DNA of 64,000 nt from Pedobacter sp. (GCF_031119335.1 NZ_JAVHXT010000003.1:167385-231384); one strand, 5' to 3'; positions 1 through 9,411 are shown, counted from the stretch's first letter. Notes: generated by a model from the sequence alone, not told the origin. Numbers and translations: made by a program.

Positions 1-2
1 AA

Positions 3-2156
3 AAAGTAGTTCATACGCTAATCGAAGCTTTCATCTTAGTAGGTTTAGTGGTTTTCATTTTCTTGGGCGATTGGCGTTCTACTTTAATTCCTGCCATTGC
101 GGTACCCGTTTCGCTGATAGGTTCGTTTATTTTCATGCAGTTTTTCGGCATCACACTTAATCTCATCACGCTTTTTGCGTTGGTGCTGGCTATCGGTATC
201 GTCGTCGATGATGCCATTGTGGTGATTGAAGCCGTGCATAGTAAGATGGAAGCCGACAAGCGCTTATCTGTGCTGAAAGCTACACAGTTGGCATTAACAG
301 ATATTGGTGGCGCCATTGTAGCCATCACCTTTTTAATGGCTTCGGTATTTATTCCTGTGGCATTTATGTCGGGTCCAGTCGGTGTGTTTTACCGCCAGTT
401 TTCTATCACTATGGCAACTGCAATTATCCTTTCGGGTGTTGTGGCTTTAACGTTAACGCCAGCTTTGTGCGCCATTATGTTGAAGAAACATAGCGGAAAT
501 CATGATAAGAAAAAATCGATTATTGATAAAGGGCTGGATGCTTTTAATGCTTGGTTCTTTAAATTAACTGGTCGTTACCAAAAAGTAATGACTAAAGTGG
601 TTACACGTAAAATGGCCATTTTTGGTACTCTTGGTCTATTTTGCGTGGCCACTTATTTCTTAAGTAATTCCGTACCATCGGGATTTATTCCTAACGAAGA
701 CCAAGGGATGATTTACGCCATCATTCAAACTCCTCCAGGTTCTACCCTAGAAAGAACTAATCAGATTTCTGAAAAACTGGAAAAAATTTGTGAGGAAATT
801 GAAGGTGTGAGTTCGGTATCTGCCCTAGCGGGATACGAGGTGTTAACCGAAGGTACAGGCGCAAACTCAGGTACTTGTTTAATTAACCTTAAGGATTGGA
901 AAGACCGTAAAAATACAGCTCAAGATATCATCAAAGAACTTGAAGAAAAATCTAAAGATATGCCAGGGGCGATGGTGGAATTTTTCCAACCACCTGCTAT
1001 CCCAGGATATGGTGCTGCTGGTGGTTTCGAGTTGCGTTTATTGGACAAAGTGGGAAGAAACAATTATGTAGAAATGGAAAAAGTGAGCAAGGATTTTGTG
1101 AAAGAGCTGAACAAACGTCCAGAATTACAATCCGTATTTACTTTCTATAGTGCCAGTTTCCCTCAATACATGCTCAATATCGACAACGACAAAGCCCAAC
1201 AAAAAGGTGTAACACCTGAGAAAGCACTAGAAACGTTGTCAGATTTAATTGGCAGTAATTACGAAACCAACTTTATCAAGTTTGGTAGGCAGTACAAGGT
1301 AATTGTTCAATCGTTGCCACAATACAGAGCTTTACCAGCCGATGTGATGAAACTGTACGTTAAAAACAACAGAGATGAAATGGTTCCTTTTTCGTCATTC
1401 ATGACTATGAAAAAAGTTTACGGACTTTCAGAAATCACACGTCACAACATGTACAACTCTGCCGAAATCAACGGTTCGCAAGCCATTGGTTATAGCTCTG
1501 GCGATGCATTAAAAGCGGTAGCAGAAGTCGCCAAGAAAACACTACCAAGAGGTTATGGTATCGATTGGGCGGGTATTTCCAAAGACCAAACTTCAAGAGG
1601 TAATGAGGCTATTTACATCTTCCTGATTTGTTTAGGTTTCGTTTACCTAGTGCTTGCAGCTCAATATGAGAGCTTTATCTTGCCATTGGCAGTTATCGTT
1701 TCTCTACCTGCCGGGATATTTGGTGCATTTCTTTTCTTGCAATTGTTAGGATTGGAAAACAACATCTATGCTCAGGTATCCATGGTAATGTTGATTGGTT
1801 TGCTCGGTAAAAATGCTGTATTGATTGTAGAGTTTGCGGCACAGAAACATGCAGAAGGCAAAACAATTTTAGCAGCTGCCATGGAAGGTGCTGTAGTAAG
1901 GTTCCGCCCTATTTTAATGACATCATTTGCCTTTATTGCAGGTTTAATTCCATTGGTTTTTGCAAATGGTCCCGGTGCTATTGGTAACCGTACCATTGGT
2001 TCGGCTGCTGCTGGAGGAATGCTACTGGGTACACTATTCGGCGTAATTCTCATTCCGGGGCTATACTACGTTTTCGGCACTATTGCCAGCAAACGCAAAC
2101 TCATCAAAATTGAAGACGAACATCCATTAACCGAAGAAATTGAAGGCAATGTTTAA
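3..2156 (+). CDS. RND efflux pump inner-membrane permease (AcrB/MexB type), 5' end outside window
   Basis: The reading frame is open from the first bases, so the N-terminal third of a roughly 1,050-residue protein is missing. Seen: the TM4 motif VVDDAIVV with the paired aspartates, and LIGLLGKNAVLIVEFA with the lysine; in AcrB these acidic and basic residues form the proton relay. Two blocks of hydrophobic helices flank a large periplasmic pore domain. Family knowledge: HAE1 transporters are proton-driven exporters of drugs, detergents or dyes, working as trimers with an adaptor and an outer-membrane channel. The channel gene follows with an 8-base overlap; the adaptor should lie upstream of the window. 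Substrate unknown. Confidence 0.95.
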   Translation, partial: KVVHTLIEAFILVGLVVFIFLGDWRSTLIPAIAVPVSLIGSFIFMQFFGITLNLITLFALVLAIGIVVDDAIVVIEAVHSKMEADKRLSVLKATQLALTDIGGAIVAITFLMASVFIPVAFMSGPVGVFYRQFSITMATAIILSGVVALTLTPALCAIMLKKHSGNHDKKKSIIDKGLDAFNAWFFKLTGRYQKVMTKVVTRKMAIFGTLGLFCVATYFLSNSVPSGFIPNEDQGMIYAIIQTPPGSTLERTNQISEKLEKICEEIEGVSSVSALAGYEVLTEGTGANSGTCLINLKDWKDRKNTAQDIIKELEEKSKDMPGAMVEFFQPPAIPGYGAAGGFELRLLDKVGRNNYVEMEKVSKDFVKELNKRPELQSVFTFYSASFPQYMLNIDNDKAQQKGVTPEKALETLSDLIGSNYETNFIKFGRQYKVIVQSLPQYRALPADVMKLYVKNNRDEMVPFSSFMTMKKVYGLSEITRHNMYNSAEINGSQAIGYSSGDALKAVAEVAKKTLPRGYGIDWAGISKDQTSRGNEAIYIFLICLGFVYLVLAAQYESFILPLAVIVSLPAGIFGAFLFLQLLGLENNIYAQVSMVMLIGLLGKNAVLIVEFAAQKHAEGKTILAAAMEGAVVRFRPILMTSFAFIAGLIPLVFANGPGAIGNRTIGSAAAGGMLLGTLFGVILIPGLYYVFGTIASKRKLIKIEDEHPLTEEIEGNV

Positions 2157-3585
2157 TAAAAATCATCATAAAATATTAGGATTTGCTTTATTGACCTTAG
2201 TCTATACAAGCTGCAAAATCCCTGCTATTGTTCGAAAAACAGAAAACAAGAGCACCCCTAGTGCTTATGCAAAAAACACTAGCGATACCACCAATGTGGC
2301 CAACATCAAATGGAAAGATTTCTTTAAAGACCAATATTTAACCAACTTGATTGACACTGCTTTGCAAAACAATCAGGAGTTGAATATCACTTTACAGGAA
2401 ATTGAAATTGCTAGGAATGAAGTAAGAGCACGAAAAGGTGAAATTCTGCCAAGCGTTGGTTTAAAAGCTGGTGCTGGTTTAGAGAAAGTAGGCAAGTACA
2501 CCAGTCAGGGTGCAGGCGATGCCAGTACGGAGATTAAACCTGGCAAAGAAATGCCGGAACCCCTACCCGACTACCTAGTTGGTTTGTACGCCAATTGGGA
2601 AGTTGATATTTGGCACAAATTGCGTAATGCTAAAAAGGCAGCTTACACCAGATATCTATCATCTGTAGAAGGGAAAAACTTTGTTGTAACGAGCTTGGTA
2701 GCAGAAGTTGCCAACTCTTACTACGAGTTGTTGGCCTTGGATAATCAATTAGATATGGTTCGTAAAAACATCGAGTTGCAAACCAATGCATTGGCAGTCG
2801 TAAAAATCCAAAAAGAAGCTACCCGAGTTACTGAATTAGCTGTTCGTAAATTTGAAGCAGAGGTGCTAAGCTCTAGAAGTTTGGAATACGATATTCTTCA
2901 AAAGATTACCGAGACGGAAAATAAAATCAACTTTTTATTGGGCAGATATCCGCAGCACATTGCGAGGGATAAAAATGTTTTCGAAACTGGTTTGGCAAAT
3001 AACTTAAGCACCGGAATTCCTTCACAATTATTGGCTAACCGCCCAGATATTAAACAAGCAGAGTTAGATTTAATTGCAGCAAAGCTGGATGTTAAAGTAG
3101 CGAAAGCACAATTCTATCCTTCGTTTGGCATTTCTGCAGCTTTAGGCTTTCAGGCATTTAATCCTTCCTATTTGGTGAAGATGCCAGAGTCGATGTTATA
3201 TTCTGTAGCAGGTGATATAGCAGCACCTTTAATTAACAGAAATGCGATTAAAGCAAGTTACTTCACGGCTAATGCAAAACAAATCCAAGCGGTTTATCAA
3301 TACGAAAGAAGCATTTTGAATGGATATATCGAAGTAGCTAACCAATTGGCCAGCATTAGCAATTTAGGAAAAAGCTACGAACTTAAAGATAAGCAAGTGC
3401 AGGCTTTAACCCAATCTATCGAGATTTCTAACGATTTATTTAAATCTACCAGAGCCGATTATTTAGAAGTGTTAATGACACAGCGTGACGCTTTGGAAGC
3501 CAAATTAGAGCTGATAGAAACCAAGAAACAGCAATTGAATGCGATGGTAAAAGTTTATCAGGCATTGGGTGGCGGATGGAATTAA
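2149..3585 (+). CDS. Efflux pump outer-membrane channel lipoprotein (OprM/NodT family)
   Basis: Outer-membrane partner of the preceding RND permease, 478 residues, about the usual length. Seen: a type II signal peptide with lipobox cysteine C22 (VYTSC), then two TolC-type repeats rich in helix-forming heptads; the phrase LLANRPDIKQAELDLIAAKLDVKVAKAQFYPS lies near residue 290 and is the usual family signature. ATG at 2149 overlaps the permease stop by 8 bases, which suggests translational coupling; an in-frame TTG at 2140 is less likely. Known: such proteins form trimeric channels through outer membrane and periplasm. Confidence 0.93.
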   Translation: MFNKNHHKILGFALLTLVYTSCKIPAIVRKTENKSTPSAYAKNTSDTTNVANIKWKDFFKDQYLTNLIDTALQNNQELNITLQEIEIARNEVRARKGEILPSVGLKAGAGLEKVGKYTSQGAGDASTEIKPGKEMPEPLPDYLVGLYANWEVDIWHKLRNAKKAAYTRYLSSVEGKNFVVTSLVAEVANSYYELLALDNQLDMVRKNIELQTNALAVVKIQKEATRVTELAVRKFEAEVLSSRSLEYDILQKITETENKINFLLGRYPQHIARDKNVFETGLANNLSTGIPSQLLANRPDIKQAELDLIAAKLDVKVAKAQFYPSFGISAALGFQAFNPSYLVKMPESMLYSVAGDIAAPLINRNAIKASYFTANAKQIQAVYQYERSILNGYIEVANQLASISNLGKSYELKDKQVQALTQSIEISNDLFKSTRADYLEVLMTQRDALEAKLELIETKKQQLNAMVKVYQALGGGWN

Positions 3586-3595
3586 TTAGCCAACT

Positions 3596-3704
3596 CGTCA
3601 TTGCGAGGCACGAAGCAATCTTACAACTAATAATTAATAACTAAAGCTTTAAGATTGCTTCGTCGTTCCTTTCCGATCAATCGGAATAAACTCTCGCAAT
3701 GACG
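3596..3704. repeat. Family A palindromic repeat (CGTCATTGCGAGG...), full copy
   Basis: Two arms face each other: CGTCATTGCGAGGCACGAAG on the left and AAGATTGCTTCGTCG ... CTCGCAATGACG on the right. Related copies occur near 9921, 19945, 23109, 28785 and 58927. The element lies just after the efflux operon, where its hairpin could protect or end the mRNA. Confidence 0.85.
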
Positions 3705-3770
3705 AAAATGCTATAAAAAACCATCCGTAAATCATTTAATTAGTGTCGGGCTAATTATTTACTAGTGGAA

Positions 3771-3792
3771 AAGCCTCGGGAAACTGGGGCTT
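3771..3792 (+). terminator. Rho-independent terminator-like hairpin
   Basis: AAGCCTC pairs with GGGGCTT (one G-T pair) and is followed by a run of eight T. It lies between the efflux operon and the next plus-strand gene, so it probably ends efflux transcription. Confidence 0.65.
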
Positions 3793-3850
3793 TTTTTTAT
3801 GCTTACTGTTTTTATTCCCTATCTTGTGAACAACACTTAAATTAACTCCA

Positions 3851-4411
3851 ATGAAGAAACTGTTTCTACTTTTACTTTTTATAACAAGCATTAACGCTCA
3901 CGCACAACAAAAATCAGGTGCGCAACAATTTTGGGATTTGTTAAAACAGCACTGCGGCAAAGCCTACCAAGGTGAAGTAACACAAGGCATGACCGATACT
4001 TTTAAAAATGGTCCACTGGTAATGCATGTTAGAAAATGCAGCGATGGTTTAATTAAAATTCCGTTTTTTGTGGGCGATGATAAATCCAGAACTTGGGTTT
4101 TAACATTGAAGGATGACAGAATTTTATTAAAACACGACCATAGACATGTAGATGGTTCGGAAGATAAAGTAACGCAATATGGCGGCTTAACTTCTAACAG
4201 CGGAACGGCTAATCTTCAAATTTTCCCAGCTGACCAACAAACCGTAGATTTATTACCAGCAGCCGTAGGTAATGTTTGGTGGATTACCATCGACGGAGAC
4301 AGCTTTACTTACAATCTTCGTCGTATTGGGAGCGACAGAATTTTTACGGTTAAATTTGATTTAAGTAAACCTGTAGCTACCCCTGCCGCACCGTGGGGCT
4401 GGAAAGATTAG
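3851..4411 (+). CDS. Secreted protein of unknown function
   Basis: 186 residues with a clear type I signal peptide (MKKLFLLLLF core, cleavage near AHAQ), so periplasmic or outer-surface. The mature part starts with FWDLLKQHCGKAYQGEV and contains two cysteines (C35-like and C62-like positions), then HDHRH and a beta-rich C-terminal half ending in a proline/alanine stretch and GWKD. I do not recognise a catalytic motif. It stands alone between the efflux operon terminator and a convergent short frame, with stops overlapping by 2-3 bases. Confidence 0.8.
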   Translation: MKKLFLLLLFITSINAHAQQKSGAQQFWDLLKQHCGKAYQGEVTQGMTDTFKNGPLVMHVRKCSDGLIKIPFFVGDDKSRTWVLTLKDDRILLKHDHRHVDGSEDKVTQYGGLTSNSGTANLQIFPADQQTVDLLPAAVGNVWWITIDGDSFTYNLRRIGSDRIFTVKFDLSKPVATPAAPWGWKD

Positions 4412-4647
4412 TTAACCTGTAGGTAGTAAATATTAGGAATATAATTACTTATAATACCGGTTTCAGGCTGTTTTTCTACTCCGTTTACAGTTAGCTTAGC
4501 GAACCTAAAACTATCTTTATTTTTTTCGATATTGATTTTAAACGGGTCTTTCTGCCCTAGTTTCAAATAAAAATCCTTAGTTAGCGATGTAGCCAATCTT
4601 ACAATTTCAGAAGAATGGAATTGATAAAAATCGAACTTGTTATTATT
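4408..4647 (-). pseudogene. Possible gene remnant of unknown family
   Basis: The minus strand is open from 4647 to a stop at 4408, with protein-like composition (FYLKLGQKDPFKINIEK, then VNGVEKQPETGI), but has no ATG; the best start is TTG at 4596. Further upstream, ATG at 4759 opens another frame that stops after 24 codons and is out of register. This pattern would fit the C-terminal part of a decayed gene, but it may be chance. No family recognised. Confidence 0.25.
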
Positions 4648-4788
4648 TTAATAAATACGCAGTAAAAGTTGTGTTCGCTACAAGTCAATTTGAAAACTCC
4701 TTCAAACTATCAATTAGAAGCGATGTTAATATACTTATTGAAATATGATGTCTAAACATTTTACGATATCGAAGTGTTATCTCCTGCA

Positions 4789-5871
4789 ATGGAAAAACTT
4801 CAACACGCTGTTCACGTACTTTTATTTTTTACGTTAGGCTTCGCCGGACTTTACTTTTCTGCGCCTTTTGTGGTACCTATTGTTTTGGCGGCAGTATTAT
4901 CGATGCTGTTTATTCGCTTAAGCAATTACTTTGAGCGCAAAGGCATGAGTAGAGGCATTGCCGGGCTTTGTTGCATGTTCCTTTTCATTAGCAGTATTTC
5001 GATTATCGTGGTATTGCTCTCTATACAATTATCTAGTTTGGCCGAAAACCTAGATGAAATGAAATCTAGGTTACTGAACTTATTTAACAACTTCAGAAAC
5101 TGGATTAACAATACCGTTGGTATAGATCCAAAACAGCAGAAAGAATTGATAGAAAGTGGCAATGGCAATTCTGGAAATATGCTCTTTAGTTTCGCTTCTG
5201 GAATGTTTAGTGTAGCCGTTAATTCAGTTTTAGTGATTGTTTACATGTATTTGTTTTTAATTTATCGTGGACATATTAAACGTTTTATTTTAAAATTGGT
5301 TGCCCGAAAAGAGAAGGAAGATACAGATGAAGTTGTACATAAAGCAGGTAAAGTTTCCCAAAAATACCTGAGCGGATTAGCAGCCATGATTGGAATGCTT
5401 TGGGTAATGTATGGCATTGGTTTCAGTTTAATTGGTGTGGAAAATGCTATATTTTTTGCAGTGCTTTGTGGTTTACTGGAGATAATTCCTTTTGTAGGTA
5501 ACATTACTGGCACTTCTATTACGGTTTTGGCAGTACTGGCGCAAGGAAATGGCAACGATAAAATTATTTGGGTTTTAGCTACCTATTTCATTGTTCAGTT
5601 TGTGCAAACTTACATTTTAGAACCCTTGGTAGTTGGTGAGCAAGTGAATATCAATCCGCTGTTTACCATTATGGCTATTGTTTTAGGCGAGATGGTTTGG
5701 GGCATTCCAGGTATGATTTTAGCAATTCCTTTAATTGGAATGGTAAAAATTATTTGTGATAGCCATCCCGATTTGCAGCCTTATGGTTATTTAATTGGAC
5801 CCGAAAATCCACGAAAACAAAGAACAAGTGTGATTGATTATGTAAAACGGTTGTTCACGAAGAAGGATTAA
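4789..5871 (+). CDS. AI-2E family transporter (PerM/YdiK/TqsA-like membrane protein)
   Basis: 360 residues. Seen: two N-terminal hydrophobic segments, a soluble stretch (about 75-130), then a C-terminal half with further helices and the family-typical segments LLEIIPFVGNITG and a late GMILAIPLIGMVKI. Known: this superfamily includes the AI-2 exporter TqsA and Na+/H+ antiporters, so the substrate cannot be deduced. ATG 4789 is chosen; a GTG at 4774 in the same frame would add five residues. It is monocistronic, followed by 520 bases of repeats. Confidence 0.9.
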   Translation: MEKLQHAVHVLLFFTLGFAGLYFSAPFVVPIVLAAVLSMLFIRLSNYFERKGMSRGIAGLCCMFLFISSISIIVVLLSIQLSSLAENLDEMKSRLLNLFNNFRNWINNTVGIDPKQQKELIESGNGNSGNMLFSFASGMFSVAVNSVLVIVYMYLFLIYRGHIKRFILKLVARKEKEDTDEVVHKAGKVSQKYLSGLAAMIGMLWVMYGIGFSLIGVENAIFFAVLCGLLEIIPFVGNITGTSITVLAVLAQGNGNDKIIWVLATYFIVQFVQTYILEPLVVGEQVNINPLFTIMAIVLGEMVWGIPGMILAIPLIGMVKIICDSHPDLQPYGYLIGPENPRKQRTSVIDYVKRLFTKKD

Positions 5872-5884
5872 TTCTATATGTTTT

Positions 5885-5912
5885 GAACCACCTTAGACAC
5901 CTAAGTTCATTT
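5885..5912. repeat. Half copy of ACCACCTTAGACACCTAAG repeat
   Basis: Carries ACCACCTTAGACACCTAAG, matching one arm of the perfect palindrome at 15591-15657. The opposite arm is absent here. First element of the 5872-6394 gap, which holds no gene that I can support. Confidence 0.6.
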
Positions 5913-5946
5913 TAGTTTTTGGAAGTGTTCCCACCTCGCTTTAGAT

Positions 5947-6036
5947 TTTTCTTTGCGTTGCTTTGCGAATACTTTAAATCCTTTGCGTTGAAATTGAACC
6001 GCAAAGAACAGAAGAGCAACGCAAAGGCCGCAAAGC
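5947..6036. repeat. Imperfect inverted repeat (TTTGCGTTGC / GCAACGCAAAG)
   Basis: TTTCTTTGCGTTGCTTTGCG on the left is answered by GCAACGCAAAGGCCGCAAAG on the right, with an extra CTTTGCGTTG in the middle. It is an interspersed-palindrome type element; short open frames that cross it are not genes. Confidence 0.6.
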
Positions 6037-6050
6037 TTTACAATTACTAT

Positions 6051-6112
6051 AAACACCCCGGGCTTCAACCACCCTCCGATAAGTCGCAGGATGCCCAACG
6101 GGCGGAGGTTTT
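6051..6112. repeat. Degenerate copy of AACACCCCGG... palindrome (family B)
   Basis: Begins AAACACCCCGGGCTTCAACC and ends GCCCAACGGGCGG, the outer arms of the elements at 18605-18698 and 48372-48460, but the inner GAGGGG hairpin is replaced by a short spacer. A further trace, CACACCCTCCGATGAAAAAC, is at about 6291-6310. Confidence 0.55.
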
Positions 6113-6174
6113 TGGCATTAAGGGAACAGTTTTTTGTTCATTAAACCTGATAGTAGTGGAAATACTTTTTGGAG

Positions 6175-6252
6175 CGTCATTTCGAACGCAGAGAGAAATC
6201 TGTCGCATAGATGCACTTAATTTTGAGATTTCTCTCTGCGTTCGAAATGACG
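6175..6252. repeat. Perfect 27-bp inverted repeat (CGTCATTTCGAACGCAGAG...)
   Basis: Positions 6175-6201 are the exact reverse complement of 6226-6252, separated by a 24-base loop. Such arms (GTCATTTCGAAC.. AGAAATCT) are a type seen widely in Bacteroidota intergenic DNA. A related half copy (CGTCATCTCGACCGTAGTGG) lies at about 18546. Confidence 0.85.
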
Positions 6253-6394
6253 GCAACAGAACGCAAAAAGATTGCAACGGATAGCAGGGCCACACCCTCC
6301 GATGAAAAACTGACATCCATTTTCTAAAAAAACACAAAATTTAAGTAACAAAACAGCCTTTTTGCTATCTTATCATCGAAACTAAACGATAGAT

Positions 6395-7303
6395 ATGTTA
6401 AGCGTAAAGAATATTGTAAAGCAGTATGCTACGCACCGTGCCTTAGATGATGTGAGTTTGGAAGTGGAGAAGGGCAAAATTTTCGGACTTTTGGGTCCAA
6501 ACGGTGCTGGTAAAACCTCCCTCATTAGAATTATTACCCAAATTACAGCTCCCGATAGCGGAGAAGTATTTTTTAATGGCGAACGCCTGAACACCAACCA
6601 CATTTCGCAAATTGGCTACCTGCCCGAGGAACGCGGACTCTACAAAAAAATGGAGATTGGCGAGCAAGTGCTTTACCTTTCCAAATTGAAAGGACTGAAC
6701 AGTGCCGAGGCAACCAAACGCATTAAATATTGGTTCGAAAAGCTGGAAATGAAGGATTGGTGGAACAAAAAAGTGGAAGATTTGAGTAAGGGAATGCAGC
6801 AAAAGGTACAATTTGTAGCCACGGTTTTGCACCAACCTGAACTGATTATATTGGACGAACCTTTCTCTGGTTTTGACCCTGTGAATGCAGATATCATCAA
6901 AAATGAAATCTTAGAACTGAACAAAAACGGCGCTACGTTTATTTTCTCTACACACCGCATGGAAAGCGTGGAAGAGCTTTGCGACAATATTGCACTGATT
7001 AATAAATCTAAAAAGATATTGGATGGTGCTGTAGATGACATTAAAGCCAGCTATCGCAGCAATACTTATTGGGTAGAATACGAGGGCGATTACAGCGCTA
7101 CCAGCAACGAAATTTACAGCGTGCTGCAAAGCGAAAAAGTTAAAGGCCACCAGGTGGTTAAATTGAAATTGAACGAAAACCGTACAGCTAATGAGGCTTT
7201 AGCGCAATTGCTGCCGCTTGTGAACATTCATCGTTTAGATGAAGTGATACCAACCATGAACGATATTTTTATTGAAAAAGTGAAAGGACAAAGCCATGAA
7301 TAA
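6395..7303 (+). CDS. ABC transporter ATP-binding protein (ABC-2 export type, NatA-like)
   Basis: 302 residues. Seen: Walker A GPNGAGKTS near residue 34, signature LSKGMQQKVQ (a GG to KG variant), Walker B LIILDEPFSGFDP, and an H-loop STHRMESVEEL; the last 80 residues form the extra C-terminal domain typical of NatA-type proteins. Known: it powers an ABC-2 permease that exports small molecules or sodium. The permease starts 8 bases before its stop. Substrate unknown. Confidence 0.93.
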   Translation: MLSVKNIVKQYATHRALDDVSLEVEKGKIFGLLGPNGAGKTSLIRIITQITAPDSGEVFFNGERLNTNHISQIGYLPEERGLYKKMEIGEQVLYLSKLKGLNSAEATKRIKYWFEKLEMKDWWNKKVEDLSKGMQQKVQFVATVLHQPELIILDEPFSGFDPVNADIIKNEILELNKNGATFIFSTHRMESVEELCDNIALINKSKKILDGAVDDIKASYRSNTYWVEYEGDYSATSNEIYSVLQSEKVKGHQVVKLKLNENRTANEALAQLLPLVNIHRLDEVIPTMNDIFIEKVKGQSHE

Positions 7304-8633
7304 GATTTTACTCATTATCCAAAGGGAATATTTTTCGAGAGTAAAAAAGAAATCGTTCATTGTGATGACTTTCTTAACGCCGCTGTTAATTGCAGGTGTT
7401 TATGCGCTAATTGGTTATTTCACGTACAAAGGAATTAAGGACACACACGATAACGTTGCGGTGGTTAGCGATAACAAAACCTTAACCGAGCAGCTACAAA
7501 CGGACAAAAACACATCGTACACTTACCTTAAATCGAGTTTGGAAGATGCGAAAAAAGACCTCAACAAATCTGATTACGATTATATCCTTTACCTACCTGA
7601 ATTTACTTTAGAAGCCCCAAAGGGCATTGAATTATTTGGCGCCAAGCAAGCGGGAATGTCGCTAAACAGACGTATTTCTGGCGATATTGAGGAGTTGATT
7701 AGGACGCAGAAGCTAAAGCAGTCGGGCATTTCGCAGGCCGATTTAGATAAGCTAAAAACAGACGTGGATATCACTACGAAAAAAATTGCCGAAACTGGCG
7801 ACGAGAAAGAGTCGAGCGCTGGTGCAAGTAGTTTTATTGCCTTTACCGCAGGTATCATGATGTTTATGTTCATTATGCTTTACGGCGTGCAGGTAATGCG
7901 TGGCGTTATTGAGGAAAAAACCAGCAGAATTATTGAGGTAATGGTATCGTCGGTAAAGCCTTTTCAGTTAATGATGGGTAAAATTATTGGCATTGCCTTG
8001 GTTGGTTTAACGCAGTTTATGTTGTGGATTGTGCTTACTTTGGCCATCAGCACGGCAGCGGTGAGCATTTTTGTGAATAAAGAAGATGTGAAGGAAATTG
8101 CTGCCGCCCAGGCGCAAAGTCAGGTCACGCAGGCTAATCCGCAGATGGCTGCTGCTTCAACACAAGCCGGACCAATTGGTGATATCCAAAAAAGTTTAGC
8201 TGGCCTTGATATCGGTAAAATTGTGTTTGTTTTCATCTTCTTCTTTTTGGGAGGATATTTATTCTACAGTGCCTTGTATGCTGCCATAGGTTCTGCCGTT
8301 GATAGCGAAACGGAAACCCAACAGTTTATGATGCCCGTAATGTTGCCGCTGTTGTTAGGTTATGCATTATCGCTAAGCGTGGTGACAAACGACCCTTATG
8401 GCAGCACCGCATTTTGGTTGTCGATGGTGCCATTTACTTCTCCTATTGCCATGGTAGTACGTATACCTTATGGCGTACCAACTTGGGAACTGGTATTGTC
8501 TATGGCGGTATTGGTTGCTGGCTTTGTTGCCACAGTGTGGATAGCTGGCAGAATTTACCGTGTTGGTATTTTAATGTACGGCAAGAAAACTACTTTTAAG
8601 GAAATGTTTAAGTGGTTTACTTATAAGAATTAG
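7296..8633 (+). CDS. ABC-2 type exporter permease (NatB-like)
   Basis: 445 residues, overlapping the ATPase gene by 8 bases. Seen: an N-terminal helix right after the REYFSRVKKKSFI motif typical of this family, a large extracytoplasmic domain (about 40-180), then five or six helices from FIAFTAGIMMFMFIMLYG onward, with MRGVIEEKTSRIIEVMVSSV, the conserved coupling segment of NatB proteins. An alanine/glutamine-rich linker (about 265-295) splits the membrane block. Acts with the preceding ATPase in the inner membrane. Confidence 0.92.
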   Translation: MNKILLIIQREYFSRVKKKSFIVMTFLTPLLIAGVYALIGYFTYKGIKDTHDNVAVVSDNKTLTEQLQTDKNTSYTYLKSSLEDAKKDLNKSDYDYILYLPEFTLEAPKGIELFGAKQAGMSLNRRISGDIEELIRTQKLKQSGISQADLDKLKTDVDITTKKIAETGDEKESSAGASSFIAFTAGIMMFMFIMLYGVQVMRGVIEEKTSRIIEVMVSSVKPFQLMMGKIIGIALVGLTQFMLWIVLTLAISTAAVSIFVNKEDVKEIAAAQAQSQVTQANPQMAAASTQAGPIGDIQKSLAGLDIGKIVFVFIFFFLGGYLFYSALYAAIGSAVDSETETQQFMMPVMLPLLLGYALSLSVVTNDPYGSTAFWLSMVPFTSPIAMVVRIPYGVPTWELVLSMAVLVAGFVATVWIAGRIYRVGILMYGKKTTFKEMFKWFTYKN

Positions 8634-8664
8634 AGGAAAAACACTACAGCGTAATTTGCTTAAA

Positions 8665-8697
8665 AGACTTACGAAGTTTCCCAAACTTCGTAAGTCT
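8665..8697 (+). terminator. Perfect 15-bp hairpin with 3-base loop
   Basis: AGACTTACGAAGTTT, loop CCC, AAACTTCGTAAGTCT, followed by ACTTTAATT. Position right after the ABC operon fits a terminator, though the T-run is poor; it also resembles the interspersed palindromes of this genome. The rest of 8634-8863 shows only a short ATTCCGATTTTATCGGAA hairpin. Confidence 0.6.
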
Positions 8698-8863
8698 ACT
8701 TTAATTCTTGCCGGATGCAGAGAGAGTTTATTCCGATTTTATCGGAAGGTTTTAGAAAAGCAATCGCATAAATTGAATATCTTGGAATAGGTGGGTGTCA
8801 TCATCCACCTATTTTTATAATAGACTATATTTGAGTAATATTATTGAAAGGACATCGTAACAA

Positions 8864-9406
8864 ATGCCAAAAATGTACCCCACATTAACTACAGATAGAT
8901 TGGTGTTAAATCAACCTTTACTAAGCGATGCTGATGATATTGTTGAGGCACTTCAAAATGAGATTTACTATCAAAACACAATCAATATCCCGAAACCTTA
9001 TACCAAAGAAAGTGCAGTGTTTTGGATCAACCTAGCTTCAGAAAATTTTAAAAATGAGGATGGATTTATTTTCGCAATCAGAGCATCAGTAAATGGAAAA
9101 ATTATTGGTGGCGTAGGTTTAGGCATTGACAAGAAATTTAATAAAGCAGAATTGGGTTATTGGCTGCATCAGAATTATTGGAACAGAGGTTTTGCTACAG
9201 AAGCTGTAAAATCCGTCATCAAATTCGGTTTTGAGGAAATAAAACTGAAAAGGATATTTGCTACGCATTTCGATGTTAATATTGCCTCGGGAAAAGTGAT
9301 GAAAAATGCCGGGATGAAGGAAGAAGGAATACTTAAATGTCATACGAAAAAGGATGGGCAATATCAAGACCATGTTTTGTATGCGATTATTAATGAAAAT
9401 TTATAA
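8864..9406 (+). CDS. GNAT family N-acetyltransferase (RimJ/RimL type)
   Basis: 180 residues, the normal size. Seen: the N-terminal LTTDRLVLNQPLLSDADDI of RimJ/L-type enzymes, the beta-strand ELGYWLHQNYWNRGFATEAV that holds the acetyl-CoA loop (RGFATEA), and the late RIFATHFDVNIASGKVMKNAGMKEEG motif. Known: transfers acetyl from acetyl-CoA to a protein N-terminus or small amine. Target cannot be told. The MepB gene follows after 5 bases, so the two are probably co-transcribed. Confidence 0.9.
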   Translation: MPKMYPTLTTDRLVLNQPLLSDADDIVEALQNEIYYQNTINIPKPYTKESAVFWINLASENFKNEDGFIFAIRASVNGKIIGGVGLGIDKKFNKAELGYWLHQNYWNRGFATEAVKSVIKFGFEEIKLKRIFATHFDVNIASGKVMKNAGMKEEGILKCHTKKDGQYQDHVLYAIINENL

Positions 9407-9411
9407 CGAAG

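Noticed and set aside
5919..6337. Open frames of 90-120 codons on both strands in this gap
   Set aside because: They run through three palindromic repeats and translate the repeat arms; composition and position do not fit genes.
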